From Aureimonas altamirensis (lineage in GTDB: Bacteria > Pseudomonadota > Alphaproteobacteria > Rhizobiales > Rhizobiaceae), in contig NZ_JAMQCO010000001.1 in the NCBI RefSeq assembly GCF_023702225.1, forward strand, positions 486,275-550,274: a DNA stretch of 64,000 nt. Reading direction: 5' to 3'. Both the position numbers and the translations under genes were made by a program. Positions within the stretch are counted from its first letter, which is position 1, and every line of letters starts with the position of its first letter. Below the pieces are notes generated by a model, which saw only the letters and a program-made list of their open reading frames with translations, did no database searches and was not told the origin of the DNA. Shown piece by piece: positions 10,150 to 21,834 of this stretch.

Positions 10150-10422
10150 TCAGCCGACGCCTTCCAGCTTGTCGAGCGGACAGGGCCTGTCCTTCTTCTC
10201 GCAGCGGCGGCGATACATGCGCGCCCAATATTCATACCGGCCGGCCTGCCGGAGCCTCTCGGTCAGTTCCTCGAAAAAGGCGCGCTTCTTCGCCTTGCCA
10301 TCGAGCCGCTTGAACCGCTTCTTTTCGGGCTTCGTCATGCGGCAGCCGATGCAATGGCCCCCATCGCGGAACTTGCAGACACCGATGCACGGGGATGGCG
10401 CCTTGCGCCACAGGCCGGCCAT
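10150..10422 (-). CDS. DUF1289 domain protein (copy 2)
   Basis: A 90-residue paralogue of the next gene downstream, with the same cysteine cluster (SPCIGVCKFRDGGHCIGC, about residues 10-27) and a C-terminal 'RRRCEKKDRPCPLDKL' similar to 'YRRKCDRAGVPCPLDAL' in the other copy. The second half is rich in Lys and Arg. It starts 5 bp after the DUF1178 gene, so it is probably co-transcribed with it. Function unknown. Confidence 0.87.
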   Translation of the reverse strand: MAGLWRKAPSPCIGVCKFRDGGHCIGCRMTKPEKKRFKRLDGKAKKRAFFEELTERLRQAGRYEYWARMYRRRCEKKDRPCPLDKLEGVG

Positions 10423-10427
10423 GAGCG

Positions 10428-10865
10428 TCAGTTCCTGTCTTCAGGCAGCAGCGGCATCGGAAGGGCAGGCACGCCGTCTTCCAGAAGCGACCGGACATCC
10501 TCGGCGGTCGCTTCGCCGTAGATGCCGCGCTTCTCGCTCTCGCCGAAGTGGATGCGGCGGGCTTCTTCTGCGAATTTCGGGCCGACATAGTCCGAATTGG
10601 CGCGCACCGCCCGGGCAAGCTCCTGCAGCCGGGCCATGACCCCCTCCGTCCGTCCGTCCCCCATCGCCATCGATGAAGGGGCGGCCTGTGGGGCGGCGGC
10701 GACGGTGACGGCGGGCGCCATCAAGGCCTTTTCGACGCGCGCCGCATCGCAGGCGGGACATTGCAGCAAGCCGCCTGCCGCCTGGCCGTCGAAATCGGCG
10801 CCCGAGCGGAACCAGCCGTCGAAGCCATGGCCGCAGGATGTGCACTGAAGCGAGTAGCGGATCAT
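10428..10865 (-). CDS. DUF1178 family protein
   Basis: A 145-residue protein with an N-terminal zinc-ribbon-like pair (CTSCGHGFDGWF and CPACDAARVEKALMAP) and a C-terminal helical part ('VGPKFAEEARRIHFGESEKRGIYGEAT') that is the signature of the DUF1178 family of alphaproteobacteria. Role unknown. Its ATG overlaps the stop of the upstream nitrilase-like gene (ATGA), which implies translational coupling. Confidence 0.9.
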   Translation of the reverse strand: MIRYSLQCTSCGHGFDGWFRSGADFDGQAAGGLLQCPACDAARVEKALMAPAVTVAAAPQAAPSSMAMGDGRTEGVMARLQELARAVRANSDYVGPKFAEEARRIHFGESEKRGIYGEATAEDVRSLLEDGVPALPMPLLPEDRN

Positions 10866-11716
10866 GACGCCTTGGCGGAAAACTCGGTGGTGAAGGGGCG
10901 CCGGTTGCGCAGGTTCGGAATTTTGCCGCGTGCCGCCTCGACCGCTGCCAGGTCCAGCCGGGCCACCGCGACGCCCGGCTCGTCTCCGTCGACCTCCGCC
11001 AGCACCCGGCCCCATGGATCGATGATGATCGAATGGCCGTAGGTTTCGCGCCCGTCGGCATGCAGGCCGCCCTGCGCGGCCGCGATCATGAAGGCGTTGT
11101 TCTCGATGGCGCGGGCCCGCAGCAGCACATGCCAGTGCGCCTCGCCCGTCTGCCGCGTGAAGGCGGCGGGCGCGGTCAAGATGTTGGCGCCGGCCAGCGC
11201 TTCGGCGCGGAAGAGCTCCGGAAAGCGCATGTCGTAGCACACCGCAAATCCCAGCCGCACATCGGCCCTGCCCACCGAGAACCTGGCGAGAGCCGCCCGC
11301 TCGCCCGGCACGTAGGTGCGGGACTCGCGCCAGCTTTCGCCATTGTCGAGATCGACGTCGAACATGTGGATCTTGTCGTAGGTCTCCACTTCGACGCCAT
11401 CGGGGCCGAACAGGAAGGCCCGGTTGGCTGCCATGCCTCCCGGCGCGGCAATGGCGGTGGAGCCTATATGCAGGTAGATTCCGTGGCGACGGGCCAGTCC
11501 GGACGCCGCCGCGACGACGGGATCTTCGGCAGCCGGCCTGAGACCGGCCAGCAGCGTCTCGCGGTCGCGGCAGACGGCGCCCGTCATCTCGGGCGTCTGG
11601 GCATAGGCGGCTCCCTGTGCGGCAGCCTGGCCGACCAGGGTTTCCAGAGACGCGATGTTGTCTTCCGGCTTGGTGGTGGATCGCATCTGCACCACCGCCG
11701 CGACGAGATCCGCCAT
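10862..11716 (-). CDS. Carbon-nitrogen hydrolase (Nit2-like omega-amidase)
   Basis: A 284-residue nitrilase-superfamily amidase. The catalytic triad is visible: Glu in 'QTPEMTG' near residue 43, Lys in 'TYDKIHMFDVD' near 115, and Cys in 'GFAVCYDMRFPELFR' near 157. The last block and length match the Nit1/Nit2 branch, which removes deaminated-glutathione or alpha-ketoglutaramate type by-products. It lies 3 bp after grxC, which fits a role linked to glutathione housekeeping. Confidence 0.88.
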   Translation of the reverse strand: MADLVAAVVQMRSTTKPEDNIASLETLVGQAAAQGAAYAQTPEMTGAVCRDRETLLAGLRPAAEDPVVAAASGLARRHGIYLHIGSTAIAAPGGMAANRAFLFGPDGVEVETYDKIHMFDVDLDNGESWRESRTYVPGERAALARFSVGRADVRLGFAVCYDMRFPELFRAEALAGANILTAPAAFTRQTGEAHWHVLLRARAIENNAFMIAAAQGGLHADGRETYGHSIIIDPWGRVLAEVDGDEPGVAVARLDLAAVEAARGKIPNLRNRRPFTTEFSAKAS

Positions 11717-11719
11717 GCT

Positions 11720-11986
11720 TCAGCCCTCCTGCCCGGCCAGCATCGGATCGAGCCGGCCGGCCGCGTCGAGCGCATAAAGGTCGTCGCAGCCTCCGACATG
11801 CGTCTCGCCTATGAAGATCTGCGGAAACGTCGTGCGGCCGTTGGCGCGCGACAGCATCTCCTGCCGGAAGGCGGGGTTGATCGTGGCGTCCCTTTCTTCA
11901 AAGGAAACGCCCTTCCTGTCCAGAAGCGCCTTTGCGCTTGTACAGAAACCGCAAAGCTGCCGCGTATAAACCGTTACCTGCACCAT
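11720..11986 (-). CDS. grxC: Glutaredoxin 3
   Basis: An 88-residue cytosolic thiol-disulfide oxidoreductase with the thioredoxin fold. The active site is CGFC (residues 12-15) rather than the usual CPYC. The cis-Pro segment 'TTFPQIFIG' and the glutathione-binding 'GGCDDLYAL' are present. Its first 89 bp lie inside the 3' end of comF in another frame, so its translation must start within the comF reading frame. Confidence 0.93.
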   Translation of the reverse strand: MVQVTVYTRQLCGFCTSAKALLDRKGVSFEERDATINPAFRQEMLSRANGRTTFPQIFIGETHVGGCDDLYALDAAGRLDPMLAGQEG

Positions 11987-12803
11987 CACTCCGGGGCCCT
12001 TCCGAAAAATCATGCCACATATGCGGCCGCGGGACGCCGGCCGCAACCCTCGAGAAGGTCAGGACGAAGACCCGCGACGCGCCGGCCGCCTTCAGGGCGC
12101 GCGTTGCCGCCCCGGCAGTCGCCCCCGTCGTATAGACATCGTCGACCAGCAGGACCGCCCTGCCCTTCAGCATGGTGCGCTTGTGCCGGGGCACCATGAA
12201 GGCGCCCGCCACATTGACGGCGCGTTCGGCACGGCCGAGCCCGACCTGGCTACGCGTCGCCCTGCGGCGCACCAATGCGTCCTGCCGGAGCGGCACGCCC
12301 GTCAGGCCGGAAACCTGGAGCGCCAGCTCGGACGCCTGGTTGAACCGCCGTTTCAATAACCGCAGGCGATGCAGCGGCACGGGAACGACAAGGTCGCAGA
12401 ACGGCAGGAGATCGGATGCTGCCCGCACCATCCATCGCGCCATGGGCCGGGCAAGGTCGGCGCGGTCGCCATATTTCAGGCGCGACGCCAGCTTGAGGCC
12501 GAGCCCATGGTGGATAACCGCCGAGCGCGCCATATCGAATGGCGGCGGGTCGGCAAGCGCCGCCGCGCTGACCTGCCCGTCTCCGAAATCGAATTCCATC
12601 GGCGTCCCGAGGATCGCGCAGTAGGGCTTGTCGATGAAGGCCATACGGGGCCAGCAGGCCGGGCACAGGGCCCCATGCAGCGTCGTTGCCGCCGAGCAGC
12701 CGATGCAGATCGGCGGAAAGGCCATGTCGAGGCATGAGGAAGACAGCCTGCCCGCCCATGCTCGCCAAGGCGGCTTCGCCGCGCTATTCACCCGATGTCG
12801 CAT
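11898..12803 (-). CDS. comF: ComF-family phosphoribosyltransferase-like protein
   Basis: A 301-residue protein of the ComF family, linked to DNA uptake or repair in other bacteria. Seen are an N-terminal zinc-finger-like cluster (CIGC…CPAC, about residues 33-50), then the PRTase domain with the PRPP-binding loop 'VLLVDDVYTTGATA' near 217-230 and 'FNQASELA' near 155. The ATG at 12803 has AGGGG a few bases upstream; 12833 is an alternative. The last 30 residues extend past the usual ComF end into the grxC coding region. Confidence 0.88.
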   Translation of the reverse strand: MRHRVNSAAKPPWRAWAGRLSSSCLDMAFPPICIGCSAATTLHGALCPACWPRMAFIDKPYCAILGTPMEFDFGDGQVSAAALADPPPFDMARSAVIHHGLGLKLASRLKYGDRADLARPMARWMVRAASDLLPFCDLVVPVPLHRLRLLKRRFNQASELALQVSGLTGVPLRQDALVRRRATRSQVGLGRAERAVNVAGAFMVPRHKRTMLKGRAVLLVDDVYTTGATAGAATRALKAAGASRVFVLTFSRVAAGVPRPHMWHDFSEGPRSDGAGNGLYAAALRFLYKRKGASGQEGRFL

Positions 12804-12854
12804 GCACCCCTCATGCGCGACATCATGCCGCATCCAGGACGAGGCAGCAACATC

Positions 12855-13745
12855 ATGGCAATCGATAGCAAGCAGGCCGAGGCCCCATTCGACAGGGATC
12901 GACAGGCAAATCTAAGGTTGCGGTGGGCCGGGCGCGGCATGGCGCAGGCGAGCTTTCTCTACGACGCCGTCGCCGCCGACCTCTCCGAGCGCCTTTCGCT
13001 CGTCCAGCGCCGATTCGGGATCGGCCTGGAAATCGGCGGATATGACGGACGGCTGGCGCGAATCTCGTCGGCGCAGGTGGAAACCATGATTCGCATGGCT
13101 CCCGAAGCGGAATGGCTTGCCGGAACACCGCTGGCGGTTGCGGGCGACGATGAATGGCTTCCCTTCAGGGACGACAGCCTCGATCTGGTCCTGGCGCCGC
13201 TGACCCTGCACCAGACGAACGACACGCCCGGTGCGATGGCCCAGATCCGCCGCGCGCTGAAGCCCGACGGGCTTTTCCTTGCGGCCTTCATGGGGGGCGA
13301 GACGCTGTCCGAGCTTCGCGCCAGCCTGATTGCCGCCGAGGCCGAAATCTATGGCGGGGCGTCGCCGCGTGTGCAGCCCTTCGTCGAACTGCGCGATGCC
13401 GGCGCGCTTCTGCAGCGCACCGGCTTCGCGCTGCCGGTCATCGACCAGGAGCGGCAGGTGGTGCGCTACGATACGATGTTCGGGCTGATGGCCGACCTGA
13501 GGGCGATGGGCATGGCGAACAGCCTGTCGGCGCGCAGCCGCAAGCCGGTCGGCCGGCGGCTTTTCCTGCGCGCGGCGGAACTTTATGGGCAGCGATTCTC
13601 CGACGCCGACGGGCGTATTCGCGCCACGTTCGACATCATCTATCTGTCGGGCTGGAAGCCGCATGAAAGCCAGCAGAAGCCGCTGGCGCCGGGCAGCGCC
13701 AAGGCAAGCCTTGCGGATGCCCTAAAGGATCGGTCGGGAGGTTAG
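12855..13745 (+). CDS. SAM-dependent methyltransferase (BioC/NDUFAF5-like)
   Basis: A 296-residue class I methyltransferase. The N-terminal 'FDRDRQANLRLRWA' and 'FLYDAVAADLSERL' stretches are typical of the NDUFAF5 / BioC-like proteins found next to comF in alphaproteobacteria. Its SAM site is degenerate ('GLEIGGYDGRLA' instead of the usual acidic GxGxG), and 'DLVLAPLTLHQTNDTPGAMAQIRRALKPDG' gives the post-motif region. The start at 12855 precedes the conserved block. The mitochondrial homologue acts on a complex I subunit; that role is only inferred here. Confidence 0.85.
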   Translation: MAIDSKQAEAPFDRDRQANLRLRWAGRGMAQASFLYDAVAADLSERLSLVQRRFGIGLEIGGYDGRLARISSAQVETMIRMAPEAEWLAGTPLAVAGDDEWLPFRDDSLDLVLAPLTLHQTNDTPGAMAQIRRALKPDGLFLAAFMGGETLSELRASLIAAEAEIYGGASPRVQPFVELRDAGALLQRTGFALPVIDQERQVVRYDTMFGLMADLRAMGMANSLSARSRKPVGRRLFLRAAELYGQRFSDADGRIRATFDIIYLSGWKPHESQQKPLAPGSAKASLADALKDRSGG

Positions 13746-13773
13746 AGCCTTTCAGGCCGATGCCGAAAAGCGC

Positions 13774-14061
13774 TCAGCAGCCGCCCCGGCGGCTTCCGTC
13801 GGGCAGCTCCAGGCAGGGAGCCGGTCCGCGGCCGGTGTCCAGGCGGATGGCGCCCGGCTGCTGCAGGCCGATGGACCCCGTCTCCATCCGGTCGACGCCG
13901 GACGGGATGGCCGCAAAACGCGGTTCGGAACGCAGATTGCCCGGCTGGATGACCAGCGCGGCCACGACGGCCACCGCACCGAACACGATCGTGGCGCGGC
14001 AGAGCGCCATCACCGTATCGCGCCGCGTGCAACGCCTGCCCTGGTAGCTCACCCTGCTCAT
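13774..14061 (-). CDS. Small single-pass membrane protein, unknown
   Basis: A 95-residue protein with a basic N-terminus and one transmembrane helix (about residues 18-40, 'VMALCRATIVFGAVAVVAAL'). A polar periplasmic-type tail follows, with Cys near the C-terminus. No domain is recognised. The start at 14061 places positive charges before the helix, so an N-in topology is expected. It is convergent with the methyltransferase. Confidence 0.6.
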   Translation of the reverse strand: MSRVSYQGRRCTRRDTVMALCRATIVFGAVAVVAALVIQPGNLRSEPRFAAIPSGVDRMETGSIGLQQPGAIRLDTGRGPAPCLELPDGSRRGGC

Positions 14062-14192
14062 CGCGTCTTTACGCCCCTCAGCTGTCCGGCCAATCGAGAC
14101 CTACCATCTGCCGAGCGGCGGGTTAATAAACCCTGAATAGTCATTGTGCCCGTCAGGGAATGGTTAACGACGCGCGCGCCGGGGCGGGGCAG

Positions 14193-14600
14193 CTACAGCA
14201 GTTCGATCAGCGGCGCGATCAGCGGCAGGTCGGCAGGCGGCATGGGGTAATCGCGCATGTCGCGCGGGCGCACCCACTTCAGCGCCTGCCCTTCCACGCC
14301 CCGCGGAATGCCGTCGTAGCGGCGGCAGACATACAGCGGCATCAGCAGGTGGAAATCGTCATAGGCGTGGCTGGCGAACGTCAGGGGGGCAAGGCAGCTT
14401 TCCCACGTCTCGATGCCGAGCTCCTCGTGCAATTCGCGGATCAGGCAGGCTTCGGGCCGCTCGCCCGGCTCCACCTTGCCGCCGGGAAACTCCCACAGGC
14501 CGGCCATCTGCTTGCCCTCGGGGCGCTGGGCCAGCAGCACGCGCCGGTCCGCGTCGACGAGGGCGCATGCAACCACCAGCAACATCCGCACGCCGCTCAT
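14193..14600 (-). CDS. mutT: Nudix hydrolase, 8-oxo-dGTP diphosphatase
   Basis: A 135-residue cytosolic enzyme that cleans oxidised dGTP from the nucleotide pool. The Nudix box is complete: GG-x5-E…REL-x-EE-x-GI (about residues 40-62, 'GGKVEPGERPEACLIRELHE'). Two features support MutT: 'GLWEFPGG' before the box, and a length near the family norm. It overlaps the GNAT gene by 4 bp (ATGA), ending the run argJ-GNAT-mutT. Confidence 0.92.
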   Translation of the reverse strand: MSGVRMLLVVACALVDADRRVLLAQRPEGKQMAGLWEFPGGKVEPGERPEACLIRELHEELGIETWESCLAPLTFASHAYDDFHLLMPLYVCRRYDGIPRGVEGQALKWVRPRDMRDYPMPPADLPLIAPLIELL

Positions 14601-15379
14601 GCGGCGCCCTTGCGGCGATAGACGTAGCGGTAGGCCTCGCTGAAACCGAGCCGGCTATACAGGGCGACACCGGCCAGGTTGTCCGCCTCCACCTGCAGCC
14701 AGCCCGTACGCGCGCCCTTGTGCAGCGTATGGCGGAGCGCGGTCACGATGAGGTCGCGGCCGATGCCTTTTCGGCGCTCGTCCGGCAGCACGGCCACGTC
14801 GAGGATGCCGGCCAGATCGTTGTCCGTGATCGCAAGAGCGGTGGCCAGCGGCCGGCCCTCGCGATCCTCGCGGACGAAGTAGGCAGCCGGCGGGCGGATG
14901 GACGCCAGCACTTCGGCAAGGCCGGTCCGCAGCTCTTCGGGCCGCTCGTGGACGCGCAGGCTGGCGTCCAGGTATCGCTCCGCATCTCGGATGGGAATCC
15001 GGTCGAGCGCGCCCGAAAGATCGAGGCCCGCCAGATCCGCCGTGAAGACGATGGATTCGCCGAAGCTTTCCCATCCTTCCGCATCCAGATGCGCCTTCAG
15101 CGCCGGTGGCGCCAGGGGCGACTGGCGAAAGATCAGTTCTCGCCCGGCGGCGGCAAAGTGCGCGCGCGCCCGGGCGATCCGCCCCTCGATGTCGCGGTCG
15201 TCCGAGGGGTCGAGGGGGTTCACCGAGTTCAACCGCTTGGCCGGAAAGCTCGTCGTCAGCCGCACCGCCCAGGTGCCGTCGTAATGGGTCGACGTCGCCG
15301 GCCAGGCGCGGAACCCCGCGGCCTCCAGCCGCCGCGTGATGGCGAACTGGCGCAACCTGTCAGCTTCTGTAATCGCCAT
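14597..15379 (-). CDS. GNAT-family N-acetyltransferase
   Basis: A 260-residue protein whose C-terminal half is a GNAT domain with the acetyl-CoA loop '[19 protein letters not shown]' near residue 200 and '[25 protein letters not shown]' at the end. The N-terminal half has the pattern seen in proteins with a second, degenerate GNAT unit. The ATG at 15379 overlaps argJ by 20 bp; a TTG 12 bases further upstream is possible. Genes of this type regularly sit between argJ and mutT in Rhizobiales. Substrate unknown. Confidence 0.85.
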   Translation of the reverse strand: MAITEADRLRQFAITRRLEAAGFRAWPATSTHYDGTWAVRLTTSFPAKRLNSVNPLDPSDDRDIEGRIARARAHFAAAGRELIFRQSPLAPPALKAHLDAEGWESFGESIVFTADLAGLDLSGALDRIPIRDAERYLDASLRVHERPEELRTGLAEVLASIRPPAAYFVREDREGRPLATALAITDNDLAGILDVAVLPDERRKGIGRDLIVTALRHTLHKGARTGWLQVEADNLAGVALYSRLGFSEAYRYVYRRKGAA

Positions 15380-16592
15380 TGATCGCAACATACTCTTTGG
15401 TCAGGTCGCATCCATACACGGTCCACGCCCCGTCGCCGAGCCCGATATCGACCAGGATGCGAATGACAGCCTCCTTCATCGCCTCGCTGGCCTCGGCCTC
15501 GCTGTAGGCGGGGTCGCGCTCGCCGTCCACCGCCACACGCACCGATCCGAACGAGATCGCAAGCCTGTCGCGGTCGGCAGGCTCCCCGGCCTTGCCGACG
15601 GCCATCACCACGCGGCCCCAATTGGCATCTTCGCCGGCAATCGCGGTCTTGACCAGCGGGGAGTTGGCGATGGACAGGGCGATACGCCTGGCCGAGGCGT
15701 CGTCCACCGCGCCTTCGACGCGAACCTGGATTTCCTTGCGCGCGCCTTCGCCGTCGCGCGCCACCTGCCGCGCAAGGTCGGTCAGGAGGTCCCGAAGCGC
15801 CGCGCGGAACGCATCCAGACGCGCATCGCCGGAATCCGTAACCGGGGCGCCGCCGGCACGCCCGGTGGCGAACATCAGCAGCGTGTCGGATGTGGACGTG
15901 TCGCTGTCGACCGTCACCGAGTTGAAGCTCGGCACCACCGCCTCGGCCAGCAGGCCCTGCAGGACAGGCGCCGCGATGGCGGCGTCCGTGGCGACGAAGG
16001 ACAGCATCGTCGCCATGTCGGGCGCGATCATGCCGGCGCCCTTGGCGATGCCGTTGATACGCACGGCGACCCCGCCGACGTCCACGGTGCACGTCGCCAT
16101 CTTGGGGTAGGTATCCGTGGTCATGATGGCTTCGGCCGCATGCCGCCAGGCGCCCTCCGCCGCGGTTGCCGACAGTTCCGGCAGGACATGCGTGAAGCGC
16201 CCGGCGTCGAGCGGCTCCCCGATGACCCCGGTTGACGCCAGGAACACTTCCGAAACCGAGCAGCCGACCGCGTCGGCGGCGGCCTCCGCCGTCGCGCGCG
16301 TCGTCTCGCGCCCACGCCGTCCGGTGAAGGCGTTGGCATTGCCCGAATTGACGACGACCGCCCGTGCCGCGCCGCCGGGCAGGTTCTCGCGGCAGAAGTC
16401 CACCGGGGCGGACGGGCAGCGCGAGGTCGTGAAGACGCCTGCAACGCTCGTGCCCTCGTCGAGCACCATCATCATCACGTCCGTCCTGCCGCGATACTTG
16501 ATGCCGGCGGCGGCCGTCGCGATTCGCACGCCCGCGATGGCGGGCATGTCGGGATAGGTCGACGGGGCGAGCGGGGAAACGGAGTCGGACAT
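15360..16592 (-). CDS. argJ: Glutamate N-acetyltransferase / amino-acid acetyltransferase
   Basis: A 410-residue bifunctional enzyme of cyclic arginine synthesis that moves acetyl from N-acetylornithine to glutamate. It is made as a precursor that self-cleaves at a conserved Thr, visible in '[16 protein letters not shown]' (about residues 185-200). '[13 protein letters not shown]' near 80 and '[14 protein letters not shown]' near 230 are family signatures. It leads the argJ-GNAT-mutT run. Confidence 0.96.
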   Translation of the reverse strand: MSDSVSPLAPSTYPDMPAIAGVRIATAAAGIKYRGRTDVMMMVLDEGTSVAGVFTTSRCPSAPVDFCRENLPGGAARAVVVNSGNANAFTGRRGRETTRATAEAAADAVGCSVSEVFLASTGVIGEPLDAGRFTHVLPELSATAAEGAWRHAAEAIMTTDTYPKMATCTVDVGGVAVRINGIAKGAGMIAPDMATMLSFVATDAAIAAPVLQGLLAEAVVPSFNSVTVDSDTSTSDTLLMFATGRAGGAPVTDSGDARLDAFRAALRDLLTDLARQVARDGEGARKEIQVRVEGAVDDASARRIALSIANSPLVKTAIAGEDANWGRVVMAVGKAGEPADRDRLAISFGSVRVAVDGERDPAYSEAEASEAMKEAVIRILVDIGLGDGAWTVYGCDLTKEYVAINGDYRS

Positions 16593-16670
16593 CTGCGGTC
16601 GGCCTCGGCTCTGCGGCCGGCGGACGCATCCATAAGCCGGAGCGGACGCCGGGCGGCGACGGAAAACGAA

Positions 16671-16695
16671 GACGGCCCGCCATCGGCGGGCCGTC
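16671..16695 (-). terminator. Intrinsic terminator after the parvulin gene
   Basis: A perfect 11-bp GC stem (GACGGCCCGCC, loop ATC, GGCGGGCCGTC) is followed on the minus strand by the T-rich run TTCGTTTTCC. It lies 55 bp past the parvulin stop and ahead of argJ, separating the two transcription units. Confidence 0.75.
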
Positions 16696-16749
16696 GAAGG
16701 GTTCAGAGCCTTTGCATCAAGGCGCGTCCGTGCGCAAGGGCCGAACGGT

Positions 16750-17721
16750 CTACTGCGCCGGTTGCGGTGCGGCCTCGCCCTGGCCGGCGCCCTCTGGCAT
16801 CTCGCCCTGGTTGAGCCCCTGCTCCAGCGCTTCCACCTGGGATTTCAGCTCCGGGTCGACATATTCGACGTCGAGCTCCTGACGCGCAGCTTCCAGCATC
16901 TCGATATACTTGTCGCGCAGCACGACCTGCCGGGCCTGCTCGCGCACCTGCTCGAAGGGCGGAAACTGTGTCTGGCGCTTTTCCACGGCCTGGATGACGT
17001 GCCAGCCGAACTGGGTCTCGATCGGCTCCTGCGTATAGCTGCCGGGCTCCAGCGCAAAGGCCGCCTCCTCGAAGGCCGGGACCATGCGACCCTTGGTGAA
17101 GAAGCCGAGATCGCCCCCGTTCTGGGCCGACGGATCGCGCGAGGCTTCGCGGGCGAGGTCCTCGAACTTCTCACCGGCGCCGAGGCGCTCGATCAGCTTG
17201 TCCGCCTCTTCCTTCGTCTCCACCAGGATATGGCGCGCATGCACCTCGTCCTGCGGCACGAAGCGTTCCTTTTCGGCGTCGTAGCGGGCGCGCAGCTCAT
17301 CCTCGGTGATGGCCTCGGCGCCGTGCTTGTCGAAATAGGCGTTGTGCAGGGCGCGCTCGCGCAGGAAGGCGATCTGCCGTGCAACGGCGTCCTCGTCCTG
17401 AAGGCCCTCGGCCTCGGCCTTGGTGGCCAGCGCCTTGACGTCGATGAGCGCCGAAATCGTCGCCAGCCGGCGCTGCTGCGGCGGCAGCTGGGCGAATTGC
17501 TGCGACAGGTCCTCGGCGGCGGCGGCCAGGTCGGCTTCGGTGATCTCCGCACCGCCGACGCGGGCGACGACAGTCTCGGGCGACACGGCGGGCGCGGCCT
17601 CGGCCGGCTCTTCCGCGGCCGGTGCGGCAGGGGCCGCGGCGTCCTGGGCCTGGGCCTGGGTGGCAAGGGTGCCGACGACCAGCGCCGAGGCGAGCAGGCG
17701 GGCTTTCAAGCTGAGGATCAT
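16750..17721 (-). CDS. Exported parvulin-type peptidyl-prolyl isomerase
   Basis: A 323-residue periplasmic foldase of the SurA/PrsA group. The start at 17721 gives a Sec signal peptide ending TQAQA-Q near residue 26, followed by an Ala/Pro/Glu-rich linker. The parvulin domain spans about residues 170-265 ('[21 protein letters not shown]', '[20 protein letters not shown]', 'FGWHVIQ'). The N-terminal SurA-like helical part includes '[14 protein letters not shown]'. It is divergent from secA, an arrangement suited to export functions. The tail is low-complexity. Confidence 0.93.
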   Translation of the reverse strand: MILSLKARLLASALVVGTLATQAQAQDAAAPAAPAAEEPAEAAPAVSPETVVARVGGAEITEADLAAAAEDLSQQFAQLPPQQRRLATISALIDVKALATKAEAEGLQDEDAVARQIAFLRERALHNAYFDKHGAEAITEDELRARYDAEKERFVPQDEVHARHILVETKEEADKLIERLGAGEKFEDLAREASRDPSAQNGGDLGFFTKGRMVPAFEEAAFALEPGSYTQEPIETQFGWHVIQAVEKRQTQFPPFEQVREQARQVVLRDKYIEMLEAARQELDVEYVDPELKSQVEALEQGLNQGEMPEGAGQGEAAPQPAQ

Positions 17722-17963
17722 GGGTTCAGGTTCCTTCCCGATGGGGCGGGCCCGGCCTTTTGCCGAGGCATGTGGCTTTTTCAGGACAGGCCGGCGAACC
17801 GCTCCCGCCGCAAACGGCGTGCCAGCGTTGACATCGCCAAGGGCCCCTCTTATCTCTCGCACGTTCTTAAAGTCCAGCCGGTTCCGGTCAAGTCAAGCGG
17901 CGACCCGCCGGCGGCGGCGGGCGGTGACACACCCCACCGCCAATTCTCTTGGAAGGACCCTTC

Positions 17964-20645
<2,682 letters not shown>

Positions 20646-20662
20646 CCGCCGCCACCCGGGGA

Positions 20663-20681
20663 ATGCGGCAATCCGCCGCAT
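20663..20681 (+). terminator. Hairpin after secA
   Basis: A perfect 7-bp stem (ATGCGGC, loop AATCC, GCCGCAT) begins 18 bp past the secA stop. Only a weak T-rich stretch follows, so it may stabilise or pause rather than terminate. A second stem (CCGGGCT/AGCCCGG, 20746-20763) lies before the next gene. Confidence 0.4.
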
Positions 20682-20785
20682 GCCGGCACAACTTCTGAAT
20701 TCTTGAGCGCATAGCTGCGCGGCACTCATCCTCTATCCGGAAAGCCCGGGCTCTGCAGCCCGGCATCAGGGATGGAAAGTCGATC

Positions 20786-21355
20786 ATGCCCGTGCGCCTG
20801 CCTGCGATCGTCTTAGCTGCGTGCACGCTCGCACCGACACTTGCGGCTGCGGCGCCCTTCGGCCTGCATGCGGGCGATCGGCCCCCATCGTTCACGATCA
20901 TGCGGGACAACGGCGACGGTACGGTCGTGGTCGCCAACCCACCCGCGGCCTATCCCGGCCTCGTCCAGTTCTTTGCGCGGTACGACGAAGCGAACGGCCT
21001 TTGCTCGATTGCCGGCGTGACGGCGCCATTCGACGGCGATGTCGAAGGGGTAGCCGCGCGATCCTACTTCAGCACGCTGGTTTCCCACCTGTCCCGTCGA
21101 TACGGTGATGCGCGGCTCTATTCCTTCGCCGTTCCGCCGGGCCTCGATGCGGGCGGCTGGTCTGCACAGATCGCGGCGGGCAGCCGCTATCATTATGCCT
21201 TCTGGCATGGCGGGCCGGACGAAGAGGCGCGCTCCATCGCACTCAGCGTAGGAGCGGATGGCGATGGCCGTCCATTCGTCTTGTTGACCTACGATTTCTC
21301 TAACTTCGATCGATGCACAGAAGTACGCGCCCACGCAGGCGCGCCGGCGCTCTGA
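20786..21355 (+). CDS. Exported hypothetical protein
   Basis: A 189-residue protein with a Sec signal peptide (MPVRLPAIVLAACTLAPTLAAAAP, cleavage near residue 23). The mature part is a mixed alpha/beta globular chain with a repeated F/Y-A-rich pattern ('FWHGGPDEEARSIALSVG') and two cysteines ('GLCSIAG', 'FDRCTEV') that could form a disulfide in the periplasm. No domain is recognised. It is convergent with a 64-residue ORF 3 bp away. Confidence 0.7.
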   Translation: MPVRLPAIVLAACTLAPTLAAAAPFGLHAGDRPPSFTIMRDNGDGTVVVANPPAAYPGLVQFFARYDEANGLCSIAGVTAPFDGDVEGVAARSYFSTLVSHLSRRYGDARLYSFAVPPGLDAGGWSAQIAAGSRYHYAFWHGGPDEEARSIALSVGADGDGRPFVLLTYDFSNFDRCTEVRAHAGAPAL

Positions 21356-21358
21356 TCG

Positions 21359-21553
21359 CTACGGCAGCAGCGGGCGGTGTTGACGCAGCCTGGGCGGCTG
21401 TCGGCTGAGCCATGGCTGCGTGGCGGCGTCCGGCGAGGCGGGCTTGCGGGAGGCGGCGTACATCGTCACGGCCCAGTCGTCGTTGGACATGTCTACCGGT
21501 TGCCGAATGTTGTCCGCAACCGGCGCGATGAGATCGGCGGATAGATACGACAT
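21359..21553 (-). CDS. Small ORF, hypothetical
   Basis: A 64-residue ORF. The ATG at 21553 has a strong GGAGG about 9 bases upstream, the main support. The chain ('MSYLSADLIAPVADN' at the start, Arg/Pro-rich tail) has no recognised domain; the first half looks more protein-like than the second. The 281 bp between it and the transpeptidase gene contain two stacked hairpins and no further convincing gene. Confidence 0.4.
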   Translation of the reverse strand: MSYLSADLIAPVADNIRQPVDMSNDDWAVTMYAASRKPASPDAATQPWLSRQPPRLRQHRPLLP

Positions 21554-21686
21554 GACCAGTTTCCTCCCGAAGATGGCGGCTTTGAACAACCGCGCTCTTC
21601 CACCTCAATCATGGAAAGGGGGAGTCCGTTCCCGGGATATGGCGTGGAAACGGGCACGATGCCTTGAATGTGAACAGGAAAGAAAA

Positions 21687-21720
21687 AAGCCCGCACCGGG
21701 GGAGGACCGGGCGGGCTTTG
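21687..21720 (-). terminator. Intrinsic terminator for the YafK-like gene
   Basis: A 9-bp stem (AAAGCCCGC at 21687-21695 with GCGGGCTTT at 21712-21720). On the minus strand it is followed directly by TTTTTTCTTTCC, a textbook U-tract. It ends transcription coming from the L,D-transpeptidase-like gene. Confidence 0.8.
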
Positions 21721-21726
21721 AAAAAG

Positions 21727-21765
21727 GCGGGCTATTTGGGAGGAGGAAGCCCGCTAAGTATTTTT
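21727..21765 (+). terminator. Second hairpin, with T-tract on the plus strand
   Basis: GCGGGCT (21727-21733) pairs with AGCCCGC (21748-21754) across a purine-rich loop. On the plus strand it is followed by a T-run near 21760. It reuses the same GCGGGCT core as the neighbouring terminator, so the two together make a bidirectional barrier. Confidence 0.55.
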
Positions 21766-21834
21766 ATATCGATTTAAGTGGCGGCATACCAGCGCTGTTG
21801 CCGCATGGCAGCCATGCGCTTCTGCATGGCTGCC

